Assembly: GCF_006442315.1 (NCBI RefSeq) | Contig: NZ_VFVY01000027.1 | Coordinates: 23,334 to 87,333 of the forward strand | From: Mesorhizobium sp. B2-3-4 | Lineage (GTDB): Bacteria; Pseudomonadota; Alphaproteobacteria; Rhizobiales; Rhizobiaceae | DNA length: 64,000 nt | Reading direction: 5' to 3' | Part shown: in pieces, positions 33,876 through 42,714 of the stretch | Position numbering within the stretch: the stretch's first letter is position 1 | Layout of the letters: the number at the start of each line of letters is the position of its first letter | The notes under the pieces: generated by a model | Told to the model about the DNA's origin: nothing | What the model saw: the letters and a program-made list of their open reading frames with translations, nothing else | Database searches by the model: none | Translations under genes and position numbers: made by a program

Positions 33876-34229
33876 ATGGTGAAGGTCAAGCGCATCGTCG
33901 CCAACATCGCTACGCAAGACAGTGCCGCGGCGAAACATTTCTATCAGGACGTACTCGGGCTCGACGTGCTGATGGATCAAGGCTGGATCGTCACATGCGG
34001 CTCGGCCCAGACGATGACCGTGCAGCTAAGCTTCATGAGCGAGGGTGGCTCGGCCACGCCGGTGCCGGACCTGTCGATCGAGGTCGACGATGTCGATGCG
34101 GCGCTGACCGCCATGACGCAAGCCGGCTTCGCCATCGAATACGGTCCGGCGGACGAACCCTGGGGCGTGCGGCGCTTCTATGTGCGTGACCCGCTCGGCC
34201 GGCTGGTCAACATTCTCTCGCATCGGTGA
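33876..34229 (+). CDS. Glyoxalase/VOC family protein
   Basis: 117 residues. The paired betaalphabetabetabeta units are seen: KRIVANIATQDSAAAKHFYQ, DVLGLDVLMDQGWIVTCGSA, then PDLSIEVDDVDAALTAMTQA and RRFYVRDPLGRLVNILSHR. The final DPLGRLVNIL is the metal-ligand segment of VOC enzymes, but the expected Glu ligand is replaced by Asn, so metal binding is doubtful. It starts 49 bases after the RidA gene, likely one transcript. Substrate unknown. Confidence 0.85.
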   Translation: MVKVKRIVANIATQDSAAAKHFYQDVLGLDVLMDQGWIVTCGSAQTMTVQLSFMSEGGSATPVPDLSIEVDDVDAALTAMTQAGFAIEYGPADEPWGVRRFYVRDPLGRLVNILSHR

Positions 34230-34315
34230 CCAAGGAAGCAGCCTGCAGGCTTGCGCCGCAAGCGCTTGGCGTTTAGCAAGGCCGCGGTTCAAATCTTTCC
34301 AGGACGGTTTTCTCC

Positions 34316-35419
34316 ATGGCAACGAAGCATCTTTTCCTGCTCCCCGGCGACGGCATCGGCCCCGAGGCCATGGCCGAGGTCAAGAAACTGATCGCTGCCA
34401 TGAACGACAAGCTCTCCACCGGTTTCGTCACCGATGAGGGTCTTGTCGGCGGCTGCGCCTATGACGCGCATGGCGCGGCGATCTCCGATGCCGACATGGA
34501 CAAGGCGATGGCGGCCGATGCGGTGCTGTTCGGCGCCGTCGGCGGTCCGAAATGGGATGCCGTGCCCTACGAGGTGCGCCCCGAGGCCGGCCTGCTGCGG
34601 CTGCGCAAGGACATGGAGCTGTTCGCCAACCTCAGGCCGGCCATCTGCTACCCGGCGCTCGCGGCATCGTCCTCGCTCAAGCAGGAAGTGGTCGAAGGCC
34701 TCGATATCCTCATCGTGCGCGAACTGACCGGCGGCGTCTATTTCGGCGAGCCCAAGCAGATCATCGATCTCGGCAATGGCCAGAAGCGCGGCATCGACAC
34801 CCAGGTCTACGACACGTTCGAGATCGAGCGCATTTCGGGCGTCGCTTTCGAGCTCGCGCGGACACGCCGCAATCATGTGACTTCCATGGAAAAGCGCAAC
34901 GTCATGAAGTCGGGCGTGCTGTGGAACGAGGTCGTCACCCAGACGCAGAAGGCTAGATATTCCGACGTCAAGCTCGACCATATGCTGGCCGACGCCGGCG
35001 GCATGCAGCTGGTGCGCTGGCCCAAGCAGTTCGACGTCATCGTCACCGACAATCTGTTCGGCGACATGCTGTCCGACATCGCCGCCATGCTGACCGGCTC
35101 GATCGGCATGCTGCCGTCGGCCTCGCTCGGCGCGCCTGACGTCAAGACCAAGAAGCGCAAGGCGCTCTATGAGCCGGTGCACGGCTCGGCGCCCGACATC
35201 GCCGGCAAGGGCATCGCCAATCCGATCGCCATGATCGCCTCCTTCGCCATGTGCCTGCGCTATTCCTTCGGCATGGTGGCGGAGGCCGACAAGCTCGAAG
35301 GTGCGATCGCCGCCGTGCTCGACCAGGGCCTGCGCACCAAGGATATCTTGTCCGCCGGCATGACCGAAGTCGGCACCGTCGCGATGGGCGACGCGATCAT
35401 CGCCAAGTTCCTGGGGTGA
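34316..35419 (+). CDS. leuB: 3-isopropylmalate dehydrogenase LeuB
   Basis: 367 residues, a normal LeuB length. GDGIGPEAMAEVKKL, FGAVGGPKWDAVPYEVRPEA, LLRLRKDMELFANLRPA, ELTGGVYFGEPK, and the C-terminal YEPVHGSAPDIAGKGIANP with NAD-binding residues are all diagnostic. It oxidatively decarboxylates 3-isopropylmalate to 2-oxoisocaproate in leucine biosynthesis. The gene stands alone, about 90 bases after the VOC gene. Confidence 0.97.
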   Translation: MATKHLFLLPGDGIGPEAMAEVKKLIAAMNDKLSTGFVTDEGLVGGCAYDAHGAAISDADMDKAMAADAVLFGAVGGPKWDAVPYEVRPEAGLLRLRKDMELFANLRPAICYPALAASSSLKQEVVEGLDILIVRELTGGVYFGEPKQIIDLGNGQKRGIDTQVYDTFEIERISGVAFELARTRRNHVTSMEKRNVMKSGVLWNEVVTQTQKARYSDVKLDHMLADAGGMQLVRWPKQFDVIVTDNLFGDMLSDIAAMLTGSIGMLPSASLGAPDVKTKKRKALYEPVHGSAPDIAGKGIANPIAMIASFAMCLRYSFGMVAEADKLEGAIAAVLDQGLRTKDILSAGMTEVGTVAMGDAIIAKFLG

Positions 35420-35461
35420 TTCCCGGGCGAGGGCGGCCAGGGGTGCCTTGGCCGCTTGCCG

Positions 35462-36172
35462 TCAGATCCTGACGCCGGCCGGCACCGGTCCCCACTGGTT
35501 TTCGCGCGCCTGTGTCGGGATCAGCGCGAATACCAGGATGATCAGGCTGCCGATGCTGGGAATGAAGATCAGCAGATAGAGCCAGCCCGACAGGCCGATG
35601 TCGTGCAGGCGGCGCACTGTCATGCCGAGACCGGGCAGGAAGGTCGCCAAAAGGAAGGTGCCGCAGAGGCCCACCGTCACCGCCGCCGAGACGTCGCTGT
35701 CGAAATTGCCCATCTGGTTGTCCGTGAAGATGCCGATGCCGCCGATGATCAGCAGGCTGACCACCCAGAACAGGCAGTAGCCCCAATATTCCTTGCGCCG
35801 GGCACGGCCGGCGAAGTTGAAGTAGTTCTGGGTCAGGCCCCGCCAGAAATAGCCCCAGAGATCACCGGGTTCGGCAGGCGCGCTGTTGCTGGATCGGCCG
35901 AAAGGCTGTGCCGGAGAGGCGGCCCCGGACGGTATGTTGGCGACCGGGACGGCGTTGGTACCGGCGGCCGGGGGCGCAGCGCCGGCCTGGCCGGCGATTG
36001 GAAAGACATCGCGCGCCTGGCCGCTGGCCGGCAGGAATTCCACCGCGGCGCCGCGCGCCATGCTGCTCCCGCCGCGCAGGTCCTCGCGCCTGAAAGTGTA
36101 ACGGTTGCCGTCGGCACCGGTGATGAAACCGAAGCCCTGGCTCTCGTCGTAGTGAAGAACTTCGCCGCGCAT
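35462..36172 (-). CDS. Cold-shock-like domain fused to DUF805 membrane protein
   Basis: 236 residues. The first about 45 (MRGEVLHYDESQGFGFITGA, DGNRYTFRREDLRGG) match the opening strands of a cold-shock OB fold with a GFGFI RNP1-like motif. A Pro/Ala-rich linker follows, then a DUF805 domain (about 115-236): WGYFWRGLTQNYFNFAGRAR, RKEYWGYCLFWVVSLLIIGG, GMTVRRLHDIGLSGW. Four membrane segments. The ATG of MRGEV was chosen since upstream in-frame sequence does not continue the domain. It is convergent with leuB. Function unknown. Confidence 0.82.
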   Translation of the reverse strand: MRGEVLHYDESQGFGFITGADGNRYTFRREDLRGGSSMARGAAVEFLPASGQARDVFPIAGQAGAAPPAAGTNAVPVANIPSGAASPAQPFGRSSNSAPAEPGDLWGYFWRGLTQNYFNFAGRARRKEYWGYCLFWVVSLLIIGGIGIFTDNQMGNFDSDVSAAVTVGLCGTFLLATFLPGLGMTVRRLHDIGLSGWLYLLIFIPSIGSLIILVFALIPTQARENQWGPVPAGVRI

Positions 36173-36333
36173 GCGCCATCCCCCTCGTCGCCACGTCCCG
36201 CCAAGATGTGGCACAGGGTCAAGTGCAGGGGCAAGACCGGGCACATGGGCAAGACCGATCGCATGGGCAAGACCGGCACGGGGGCAAGAAGGGCAACATG
36301 GCTACCGTCCTGGCGGCAAATCAGGGATAAGGC

Positions 36334-37788
36334 ATGGACAGCAACCGCCTTCGGCAGAAGCAGACGATGACTGAACCTATCGATGCCGGCGTGACGAGTG
36401 GGAATGAAGAGGCCGCGAGGCCCGTGCTTCCTGTCCTGGCCATCGACGCCACCGGGCTGATGTTCTGGCCGCCCGGCAAGGGTCTGGCGGGCATTCCGCG
36501 CGTCGAGAGCTTTCTCGTCAACGCGGCGCTGACGGATCCGGATCCTTGCGTGGAAGCGGTGGCGTTCAGGCCGAGCGAGGGCAGGTTCCGGCCGCTTGCC
36601 CCTTATGAACTGGATCATGTCGCGGCGGGTCCGATTTCACCGCACCGGGTCAGGCCGTGGCCGGGAAGACGCGCGGCGATGACGCAGGCTTTCGCGGCGG
36701 TGCGGCAACGGCCATGGGACAAGCGCGAGACGGATCGTCATCTTGCCAAGACGGTGACGAACGGCAGCAAGGGGACGGCCTACCAGGCGACGCGGCTGCT
36801 GATGCGCGCCTATCGTCTCTACCAGCGGGCCCGGATCCGGTTGGGTGCCAGGGCCGATGCGCCCGGTCCGGATGCCGAGGGGGCGTCCGGCCTCGTCCTG
36901 ATCAGCCATCACATCCTGACCCAGGAAGACCGGTCCGCGGTCTCCGGCACGGCCGGCAAGCTCGCCTTCCTTTGCCACGATCTCATCCCGACCTTGCGCC
37001 CGGACATGCTTGGCGCCGGCACGAGCGAAGGCCGCTACGGCTCCTATCTCGAACAGCTCGTGCGTTCGGGCGCGCCGGCGTTCTGCGCCTCGGACGAGGT
37101 TGGCACGACACTGACCGATCACATGCGCAAGGCCGGCATCGCCGCGCCTGTGGTGTACCGGTTCCCGATGCCGTCCATCCTGCACGAGACCGCGTCCCGC
37201 ATGGGGGCGACCTCGCGCATCGAGGCGGGCGAGCCCTTCGTGATCTATTGTTCGACCATCGAAGTGCGCAAGAATCACATATTGCTGGCCCGGATCTGGC
37301 AGCAGGCGCGCGAGGAAGGGGTGAAGCTGCCGAGGCTCGTCTGCGCCGGGCGCTGGGGCTGGATGATCGAGCCGCTGCAAGCCTATCTCAAGGCGCATCC
37401 CGAACTGCTCCAGTCGGTCACATTCACCGGACTGGTCAGCGACGAGGAGCTCATCCGCTACTATCGCAGTGCCGCTTTCGGCGTCTTTCCCTCGCATATC
37501 GAGGGCTGGGGCTACGGCGCCTCGGAATGTCTCGATTTCGGCATTCCGGTCATCGTGTCGACCGCGCCGTCCCTCATCGAGGCGAGTGGCGGACTGATGC
37601 CGGCGATCGATTCCAACGACCAAGCCGGCTGGTATGCCGCCATCCGCAGGATGGCGGAAGACAAGCAATGGCATTCATCGCTGGTCAGCCGTATCGCCGA
37701 GCAGCACCGGCCAACGCCGGCTTCCGCAAGCTGGGCCGCCATCAAGGCCGGTCTGCAGGCGTCAGCCTCCCGGGCTTCAAAGGCCTGA
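36334..37788 (+). CDS. GT4-type glycosyltransferase
   Basis: 484 residues. The C-terminal GT-B half has FVIYCSTIEVRKNHILLARI, LPRLVCAGRWGWMIEPLQAY, and the nucleotide-sugar motif HIEGWGYGASECL (E-x7-E) at about 390. The N-terminal half (1-250) is less conserved (FWPPGKGLAGIPRVESFLVN, CHDLIPTLRPDMLG). It transfers a sugar to a surface or exported glycan, in the cytoplasm; donor and acceptor are unknown. An in-frame ATG 33 bases downstream is an alternative start. AGGGATAAGGC precedes the chosen one. Confidence 0.87.
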   Translation: MDSNRLRQKQTMTEPIDAGVTSGNEEAARPVLPVLAIDATGLMFWPPGKGLAGIPRVESFLVNAALTDPDPCVEAVAFRPSEGRFRPLAPYELDHVAAGPISPHRVRPWPGRRAAMTQAFAAVRQRPWDKRETDRHLAKTVTNGSKGTAYQATRLLMRAYRLYQRARIRLGARADAPGPDAEGASGLVLISHHILTQEDRSAVSGTAGKLAFLCHDLIPTLRPDMLGAGTSEGRYGSYLEQLVRSGAPAFCASDEVGTTLTDHMRKAGIAAPVVYRFPMPSILHETASRMGATSRIEAGEPFVIYCSTIEVRKNHILLARIWQQAREEGVKLPRLVCAGRWGWMIEPLQAYLKAHPELLQSVTFTGLVSDEELIRYYRSAAFGVFPSHIEGWGYGASECLDFGIPVIVSTAPSLIEASGGLMPAIDSNDQAGWYAAIRRMAEDKQWHSSLVSRIAEQHRPTPASASWAAIKAGLQASASRASKA

Positions 37789-37883
37789 CCGGAACCAGAT
37801 CACGCGGCTGATCGGTTCCATCCGTCAGTGGCCTCGAGCAATGCGGAACAACGGGTGGAACAGGACCGTCCGGCGGAGGCAGA

Positions 37884-38438
37884 ATGAAGAGCAAAAGGCT
37901 TGCCCTGTACACTTTCGGCATATTCCGTGCGCCAGCCGGTGATGCCGTGAACCAGGGCTTTCATGACCGCAACGACCGCAATTTTCTGATTGCCGAGACA
38001 AGCGAGGGATTCATCGCAAGGTCGGGCTATGAGGAAGAACCTGGTCCGGAAAGTTGGGGCGTGCAGGTTTTTCCACGCTTCTACCTCGAGCAGGGGGACG
38101 GCTGGACCCCTTCGACGCTGTCGTTGTGGAAAGACCTGGCATCACCAATGGCATTCGCCTACGCGGGAATTCATATGGAGGCGATGCGGCATGGGCGAGA
38201 ATGGTTTCTCAAACCGGCATGGCCGCCCTATGTGCTCTGGTGGGTCGAGTGGGACCATGAACCCAGTTGGGCGGAGGCGGTGGTCAGACACGAATTTCTC
38301 CATGACCACAAGGCCAGCCCTTTTGCCTTCGATTTCAAGACCTGTTTCGATGAAGATGGCCGCCCGACGGCGATCGACAGCCAATTGGTCAAACAAAATA
38401 TTCGTTTGAACGAAAAGCGGCAGCAGCAAACAGGCTGA
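37884..38438 (+). CDS. DUF3291 domain protein
   Basis: 184 residues: LALYTFGIFRAPAGDAVNQG, then SLWKDLASPMAFAYAGIHME, GREWFLKPAWPPYVLWWVEW and FAFDFKTCFDEDG. The pattern of L-x-LYTFG, S-x-W, H-x3-M, REWF and LWWVE matches DUF3291, a dimeric alpha/beta-barrel-like fold of unknown function related to monooxygenase-type domains. GGCGGAGG lies ahead of the ATG. It is convergent with the DEAD helicase. Confidence 0.8.
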   Translation: MKSKRLALYTFGIFRAPAGDAVNQGFHDRNDRNFLIAETSEGFIARSGYEEEPGPESWGVQVFPRFYLEQGDGWTPSTLSLWKDLASPMAFAYAGIHMEAMRHGREWFLKPAWPPYVLWWVEWDHEPSWAEAVVRHEFLHDHKASPFAFDFKTCFDEDGRPTAIDSQLVKQNIRLNEKRQQQTG

Positions 38439-38447
38439 TCCTTCGCC

Positions 38448-38465
38448 AGGGCGGCAATCCGCCCT
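38448..38465. terminator. Possible bidirectional hairpin between DUF3291 and the helicase
   Basis: AGGGCGG-CAAT-CCGCCCT, a perfect 7-base stem in the 69-base convergent gap. No T-run follows on either strand, so efficiency is doubtful. Confidence 0.35.
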
Positions 38466-38507
38466 GATGCCGGCGCAACGTCAGCGCCAGCAAGCCGCCG
38501 CGGTTTC

Positions 38508-40391
38508 CTACGACGGCCGCTTCTTCGTCTTCTTGTGCTTCGGCGGGCCGGCATTGTCGAACTTCGGCTTGCCCGGCTTCTTCGCCCAGGGCTTTGCCTC
38601 ATGCGCGGCGGTCGGGCGCTGGTCGGCCGATGCCGGCGGGCGCTTGTCGAATTTGCGCTTCGGCGCACTCGGGTCGAAAGGCGCCTTGCCGCGATGCGGT
38701 TTCTTGTCGGGCCTGGGCGGCTGGTAACCGGCGCGCGACAAATCGGGCGTGCCCTCCAGCCGCTTGACCAGGATGGTGCCTTGCAATTTGCGGTCGGGGC
38801 CGATCGCCGCCATGAAGCGATCGGCCCAGTCGGCCGATATCTGCACGAAGGTTTCCTCCGGCTGCATCTTGATGGCGCCGATCTCGCGCTTGGAAATGCT
38901 GCCGGCGCGGCACAGCATCGGGATCAGCCAGCGCGGCTCGGCATTCTGCCGGCGCCCGACCGAGAGCGAGAACCAGACGCTGTCGCCAAAATCGTCGCGG
39001 CGGCTGGGCGCCTCGTCGCGAGGGGAGAATTTCTCGCCCGCCGGCCTGTCACGCGCCAGTCCTTCACGTGAAGGCGTGAAAGGCGCGACGTCCATCAGGT
39101 CCTCGGGCGCGGAGCGGCTGGAGCGGCACTGGCGCACGAAGGCCGCCGCCACCTGTTCGGCGCCATGCCGGCTGAGAAGCGCGTCGATGAAGGCGCGCTC
39201 TTCCTCCTTCACCGGTTCGTCGAAAGCCGGGTCGGCCAGGATGCGTTCGTCGTCGCGCTTCAGCACGTCGTCGGCCGAGGGCGGGCTCGCCCAGGTCGCG
39301 GTCAGCTTGGCGCTCTGCAGCAGCCGTTCGGTGCGCCGGCGGGCGCTGCCCGGCACGATCAGCGCGCTGACGCCCTTGCGCCCGGCGCGGCCGGTGCGGC
39401 CGCTGCGGTGCAGCAGCGTTTCGGGATTGGTCGGCAAATCGGCGTGGATGACCAGTTCGAGATTGGGAAGATCGATGCCGCGCGCCGCGACATCGGTGGC
39501 GATGCAGACTTTCGCGCGGCCGTCGCGCATTGCCTGCAGCGCATGGCTGCGTTCGTTCTGGCTGAGCTCGCCCGAAAGCGCCACGACGGAGAAGTTGCGG
39601 TTGTTGAAGCGCGCGGTGAGGTGGTTGACGGCGGCGCGCGTGTTGCAGAACACCAGCGCGTTCTTGGCTTCGTAGAAACGCAGCACGTTGATGATGGCGT
39701 TCTCGCGGTCGGCCTGGGTGACGCTCAGCGCGCGGTATTCGATGTCGAGATGCTGCTTTTCCTCGCCGGCGGCCGAGATGCGCACGGCGTCGCGCTGGTA
39801 GCCCTGGGCGAGCGTGGCGATGGAGCGCGGCACGGTGGCCGAGAACATCAGCGTGCGGCGCTCGTCGGGTGCGGCGTCGAGGATGAATTCGAGATCCTCG
39901 CGAAAGCCGAGATCGAGCATCTCGTCGGCCTCGTCCAGCACCACGGCCTTGAGCGCCGACATGTCGAGCGATTGCCGCGTGATGTGGTCGCGCAGGCGGC
40001 CCGGCGTGCCGACGACGATATGGGCACCGCGCTCCAGCGCGCGGCGTTCCGTGCGCATGTCCATGCCGCCGACGCAGGAGGCGACCGTGGCGCCGGTCGG
40101 CTCGTAGAGCCATTCCAGCTCGCGCGTCACCTGCAGGGCGAGTTCGCGCGTCGGCGCCACCGCCAATGCCAGCGGGGCGGCCGCCGGGCCGAACCGTTCG
40201 GCGCCGTCGAGAAGCGTCGGCGCCATGGCAAGGCCGAAGGCCACGGTCTTGCCCGAGCCGGTCTGGGCCGACACCAGCGCATCGGCCTTGCCGAGCTCCA
40301 GCACCGCCTTCTGCACCGGGGTCAGATCGGAATAGCCACGTTTTTCCAGCGCCGTCGCCAGCGCGGGAACGATACCTTCGAAGTTGGACAT
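38508..40391 (-). CDS. DEAD-box RNA helicase with DbpA-like C-terminal domain
   Basis: 627 residues. Motif Q (TPVQKAVLEL), motif I AQTGSGKT (42-49), Ia PTRELALQV, II DEAD (153-156), III SAT, and in the second RecA domain ARGIDLPNLELVIH and HRSGRTGRAGRKG. Residues about 430-520 match the DbpA RNA-binding domain (SVWFSLSVGRRQNAEP), which targets helicases to 23S rRNA. The tail is Lys/Arg/Pro-rich. Likely role is ribosome assembly or RNA decay. Upstream an about 500-base gap separates it from asd. Confidence 0.92.
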   Translation of the reverse strand: MSNFEGIVPALATALEKRGYSDLTPVQKAVLELGKADALVSAQTGSGKTVAFGLAMAPTLLDGAERFGPAAAPLALAVAPTRELALQVTRELEWLYEPTGATVASCVGGMDMRTERRALERGAHIVVGTPGRLRDHITRQSLDMSALKAVVLDEADEMLDLGFREDLEFILDAAPDERRTLMFSATVPRSIATLAQGYQRDAVRISAAGEEKQHLDIEYRALSVTQADRENAIINVLRFYEAKNALVFCNTRAAVNHLTARFNNRNFSVVALSGELSQNERSHALQAMRDGRAKVCIATDVAARGIDLPNLELVIHADLPTNPETLLHRSGRTGRAGRKGVSALIVPGSARRRTERLLQSAKLTATWASPPSADDVLKRDDERILADPAFDEPVKEEERAFIDALLSRHGAEQVAAAFVRQCRSSRSAPEDLMDVAPFTPSREGLARDRPAGEKFSPRDEAPSRRDDFGDSVWFSLSVGRRQNAEPRWLIPMLCRAGSISKREIGAIKMQPEETFVQISADWADRFMAAIGPDRKLQGTILVKRLEGTPDLSRAGYQPPRPDKKPHRGKAPFDPSAPKRKFDKRPPASADQRPTAAHEAKPWAKKPGKPKFDNAGPPKHKKTKKRPS

Positions 40392-40555
40392 CTCGTTCTT
40401 TCGGAATTCAGGGTTCTGCGCTCATCGCGGAGCACATGCAGGGGCTGGCGCCGCGCCAGCCAAACAATCTTGGCCGTTCGTACTTCGTGCCGCCCGTCTT
40501 GTACAGGGTGCTGCGCAGCACGGCGACTGGCCTAACCGCTGGCGAGAGCGCCCCT

Positions 40556-40583
40556 CTCCCCGTCCAACAATAGTGCCGGGGAG
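40556..40583 (+). repeat. Short palindromic intergenic element
   Basis: CTCCCCG, 14 bases, CGGGGAG. The stem sequence is the same as that of the other CTCCCC/GGGGAG elements in this window but the tail after it differs. Confidence 0.5.
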
Positions 40584-40836
40584 AAGGAAGAGGCAACGCA
40601 ATTGACTCTTTATCGAAACCGCGTAAAAGCCCGCTTCGAACGGGATCGTTTTTCGATGCGCGGCCTTTTGATGGCTCTTCTTGCATTCGATGCCCCCAGC
40701 CTCAATGCAAACCATTGGGCCGGGCGTTTTGACGTGTCCGCTCGTTCCAGCAAAACCACGGCCAAAAAAACCACCACCAAAACGGTGTGATTCCCTTGGC
40801 CTAACCACCCTCTCCCGGGTACGGCCCGGGGGACGG

Positions 40837-40862
40837 AACCCGCACTTGGCCGGCGGGTTTTC
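40837..40862 (+). terminator. Hairpin with T-run in the asd leader (possible attenuator)
   Basis: AACCCGC-N9-GCGGGTT followed by TTCT, ending about 35 bases before the asd start on the coding strand. Just upstream, CCCGGG-TACGG-CCCGGG can form a second hairpin. A terminator here would cut off asd transcription unless the hairpin is conditional, or unless the promoter lies further down. Inference. Confidence 0.4.
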
Positions 40863-40896
40863 TCCAACAACCGAGCGGAGAGGGACAGGAGATCCT

Positions 40897-41931
40897 ATGA
40901 GTTTCAAGGTTGCGGTAGTCGGCGCCACGGGCAATGTGGGCCGCGAAATGCTCAACATACTGGACGAGCGCGGCTTTCCGGTCAGCGAAGTCGTGGCGCT
41001 GGCGTCGCGGCGCAGCCAGGGCACGGAAGTGTCCTTCGGCGACCGCACGCTGAAGGTCCGGGCGCTGGACAGCTACGATTTTTCCGACACCGACATCTGC
41101 GTCATGTCGGCCGGCGGCAACGTTTCCAAGGAGTGGTCGCCCAAGATCGGCAAGCAGGGCTGTGTCGTCATCGATAATTCGTCGGCCTTCCGCTACGACC
41201 AGGACGTGCCGCTGATCGTGCCGGAGGTCAACCCGGATGCGATCTCGCTGTTCACGCGCAAGAACATCATCGCCAATCCGAATTGTTCGACGGCGCAGCT
41301 CGTCGTGGCGCTGAAGCCGCTGCACGATGTCGCCACCATCAAGCGCGTCGTCGTCGCCACCTACCAGTCGGTGTCGGGCGCCGGCAAGGAAGGCATGGAC
41401 GAGCTGTTCACGCAGACCCGCGCCGTCTTCGTCGCCGACCAGGTCGACGTCAAGAAGTTCACCAAGCGCATCGCCTTCAACGTGATTCCGCATATCGACG
41501 TCTTCCTCGACGACGGTTTCACCAAGGAAGAGTGGAAGATGGTGGCCGAGACCAAGAAGATGCTCGACCCCAAGATCAAGCTGACGGCGACCTGCGTGCG
41601 CGTGCCTGTCTTCATCGGCCATTCCGAAGCGGTCAACATCGAATTCGAGAAGCCGATCACCGCCGACGAGGCGCGCGAGATCCTGCGCGAGGCGCCGGGC
41701 TGCCAGGTGCTCGATAAGCGCGAGGACGGCGGCTACATCACGCCGCTGGAATCGGCCGGCGAGGACGCCACCTTCATCTCGCGCATCCGCGAGGATTCGA
41801 CCGTCGACAACGGCCTGTCGATGTGGGTCGTCTCCGACAATCTGCGCAAGGGCGCGGCGCTGAACGCCGTGCAGATCGCCGAGCTGCTGGTCGAGCGCGG
41901 CCTGATCCAGCCGAAGAAGAAGGCGGCCTGA
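40897..41931 (+). CDS. asd: Aspartate-semialdehyde dehydrogenase Asd
   Basis: 344 residues. VAVVGATGNVGREMLNILDE (NADP site), the catalytic Cys130 in NPNCSTAQLVVAL, VSGAGKEGMDEL and the C-terminal DNLRKGAALNAVQIAELLV are typical. It makes aspartate semialdehyde for lysine/diaminopimelate, threonine and methionine. AGGAGATCCT precedes the ATG. The C-terminus ends PKKKAA. A palindromic repeat element follows 120 bases after the stop. Confidence 0.97.
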   Translation: MSFKVAVVGATGNVGREMLNILDERGFPVSEVVALASRRSQGTEVSFGDRTLKVRALDSYDFSDTDICVMSAGGNVSKEWSPKIGKQGCVVIDNSSAFRYDQDVPLIVPEVNPDAISLFTRKNIIANPNCSTAQLVVALKPLHDVATIKRVVVATYQSVSGAGKEGMDELFTQTRAVFVADQVDVKKFTKRIAFNVIPHIDVFLDDGFTKEEWKMVAETKKMLDPKIKLTATCVRVPVFIGHSEAVNIEFEKPITADEAREILREAPGCQVLDKREDGGYITPLESAGEDATFISRIREDSTVDNGLSMWVVSDNLRKGAALNAVQIAELLVERGLIQPKKKAA

Positions 41932-42050
41932 CGGCTGTTCCTTTTCGCTCACGGGCCGCACCGCCGCTGCCGCGGCTGGCCCTGCGCGGGCGCGCCGGAC
42001 GACCGGCGGCCCGCAGTCGCGGGCTCGGCCTTCGGCCGGGACGTCCCTTC

Positions 42051-42103
42051 CTTCTCCCCATTTACGGGGAGAAGGTGCCCGAAGGGCGGATGAGGGGCGG
42101 CGC
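42051..42103 (+). repeat. Palindromic intergenic element, CTTCTCCCC type
   Basis: CTTCTCCCC-ATTTAC-GGGGAGAAG, a perfect 9-base stem, followed by a second small hairpin GCCC-GAA-GGGC and the tail GGATGAGGGGCGGCGC. This composition recurs between genes across Rhizobiales, from memory. It sits between asd and the convergent ACT gene and may help end both transcripts. Confidence 0.75.
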
Positions 42104-42123
42104 CGGCGTCGCAAAAATCGGCA

Positions 42124-42531
42124 CTACGGCCGGTTCTCTTTCGCCAGCTCCATCAGCAACCCCATTGCCTCCTCAGCCCGGTCCACCGGCACGAACAGAT
42201 GGTCGTGATAGAAGGCCGAGACCGGATTGACGCCCATGCCCGCCGCGGCAAGCCGCGTGGTGATGGCGGCGAGGAAGCCGACGGCCTCCAGCGACGAGTG
42301 AATGTTCAGCGTGATCATGCGGCAGCGGAAGGACGCCGTCAGCCCGGCGGCGCTGGCCGCTTGCTCGGCTACGATCAGCGTCACGCCTTCGCGCTCGCGG
42401 AACGTCATCACCGGCTCGAGCCCTTCAGGTTGCGGAACGCCTGATCCCAGCGTGGCGAAAACGTAGACGCCGTCGAGCAGGTCCGGCGTCATCGAGGCCA
42501 GCAGTGTCTTGAGATCGGTCTCGCCGGTCAT
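42124..42531 (-). CDS. ACT domain protein (DUF2241 type)
   Basis: 135 residues: LLDGVYVFATLGSGVPQPEG, MTFREREGVTLIVAEQAAS, then CRMITLNIHSSLEAVGFLAA and HDHLFVPVDRAEEAMGLL. Two small ACT-like halves form the ACT_3/DUF2241 family. Such domains bind amino acids; partners unknown. It is convergent with asd; an amino-acid-linked role is suggested only by fold and place. Confidence 0.82.
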   Translation of the reverse strand: MTGETDLKTLLASMTPDLLDGVYVFATLGSGVPQPEGLEPVMTFREREGVTLIVAEQAASAAGLTASFRCRMITLNIHSSLEAVGFLAAITTRLAAAGMGVNPVSAFYHDHLFVPVDRAEEAMGLLMELAKENRP

Positions 42532-42714
42532 TTTCCTGCCTCAACAAGGATGGGCCACGGCCCCGCAGTTCTTCAATATCCGTCCCTGGCGGCTGCCGAT
42601 AGTGCGTTGGCCGCACGAACGACATGGTGGTGTCGCTGGCGACCGGGCTTGCGGATCCGCCACATCGCACAATAGAGGAGCTGAGGGCCGGTGCCGGTCC
42701 GTGAAAGGCCTCTG

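Larger units (their letters stand above)
40392..40896. other. Intergenic region between helicase and asd
   Basis: Divergent gap with promoters for both flanking genes. It holds a short REP-like hairpin near 40556-40583 and a hairpin with a T-run near 40837-40862, listed separately. No small gene could be supported; open frames here are Arg-rich and without ribosome-binding sites. Confidence 0.4.

Noticed and set aside
40602..40790. Possible small gene of 62 codons before asd
   Set aside because: Starts with a weak site, contains no domain, ends in a Lys/Thr run caused by an A-rich stretch, and overlaps the hairpin-containing leader.
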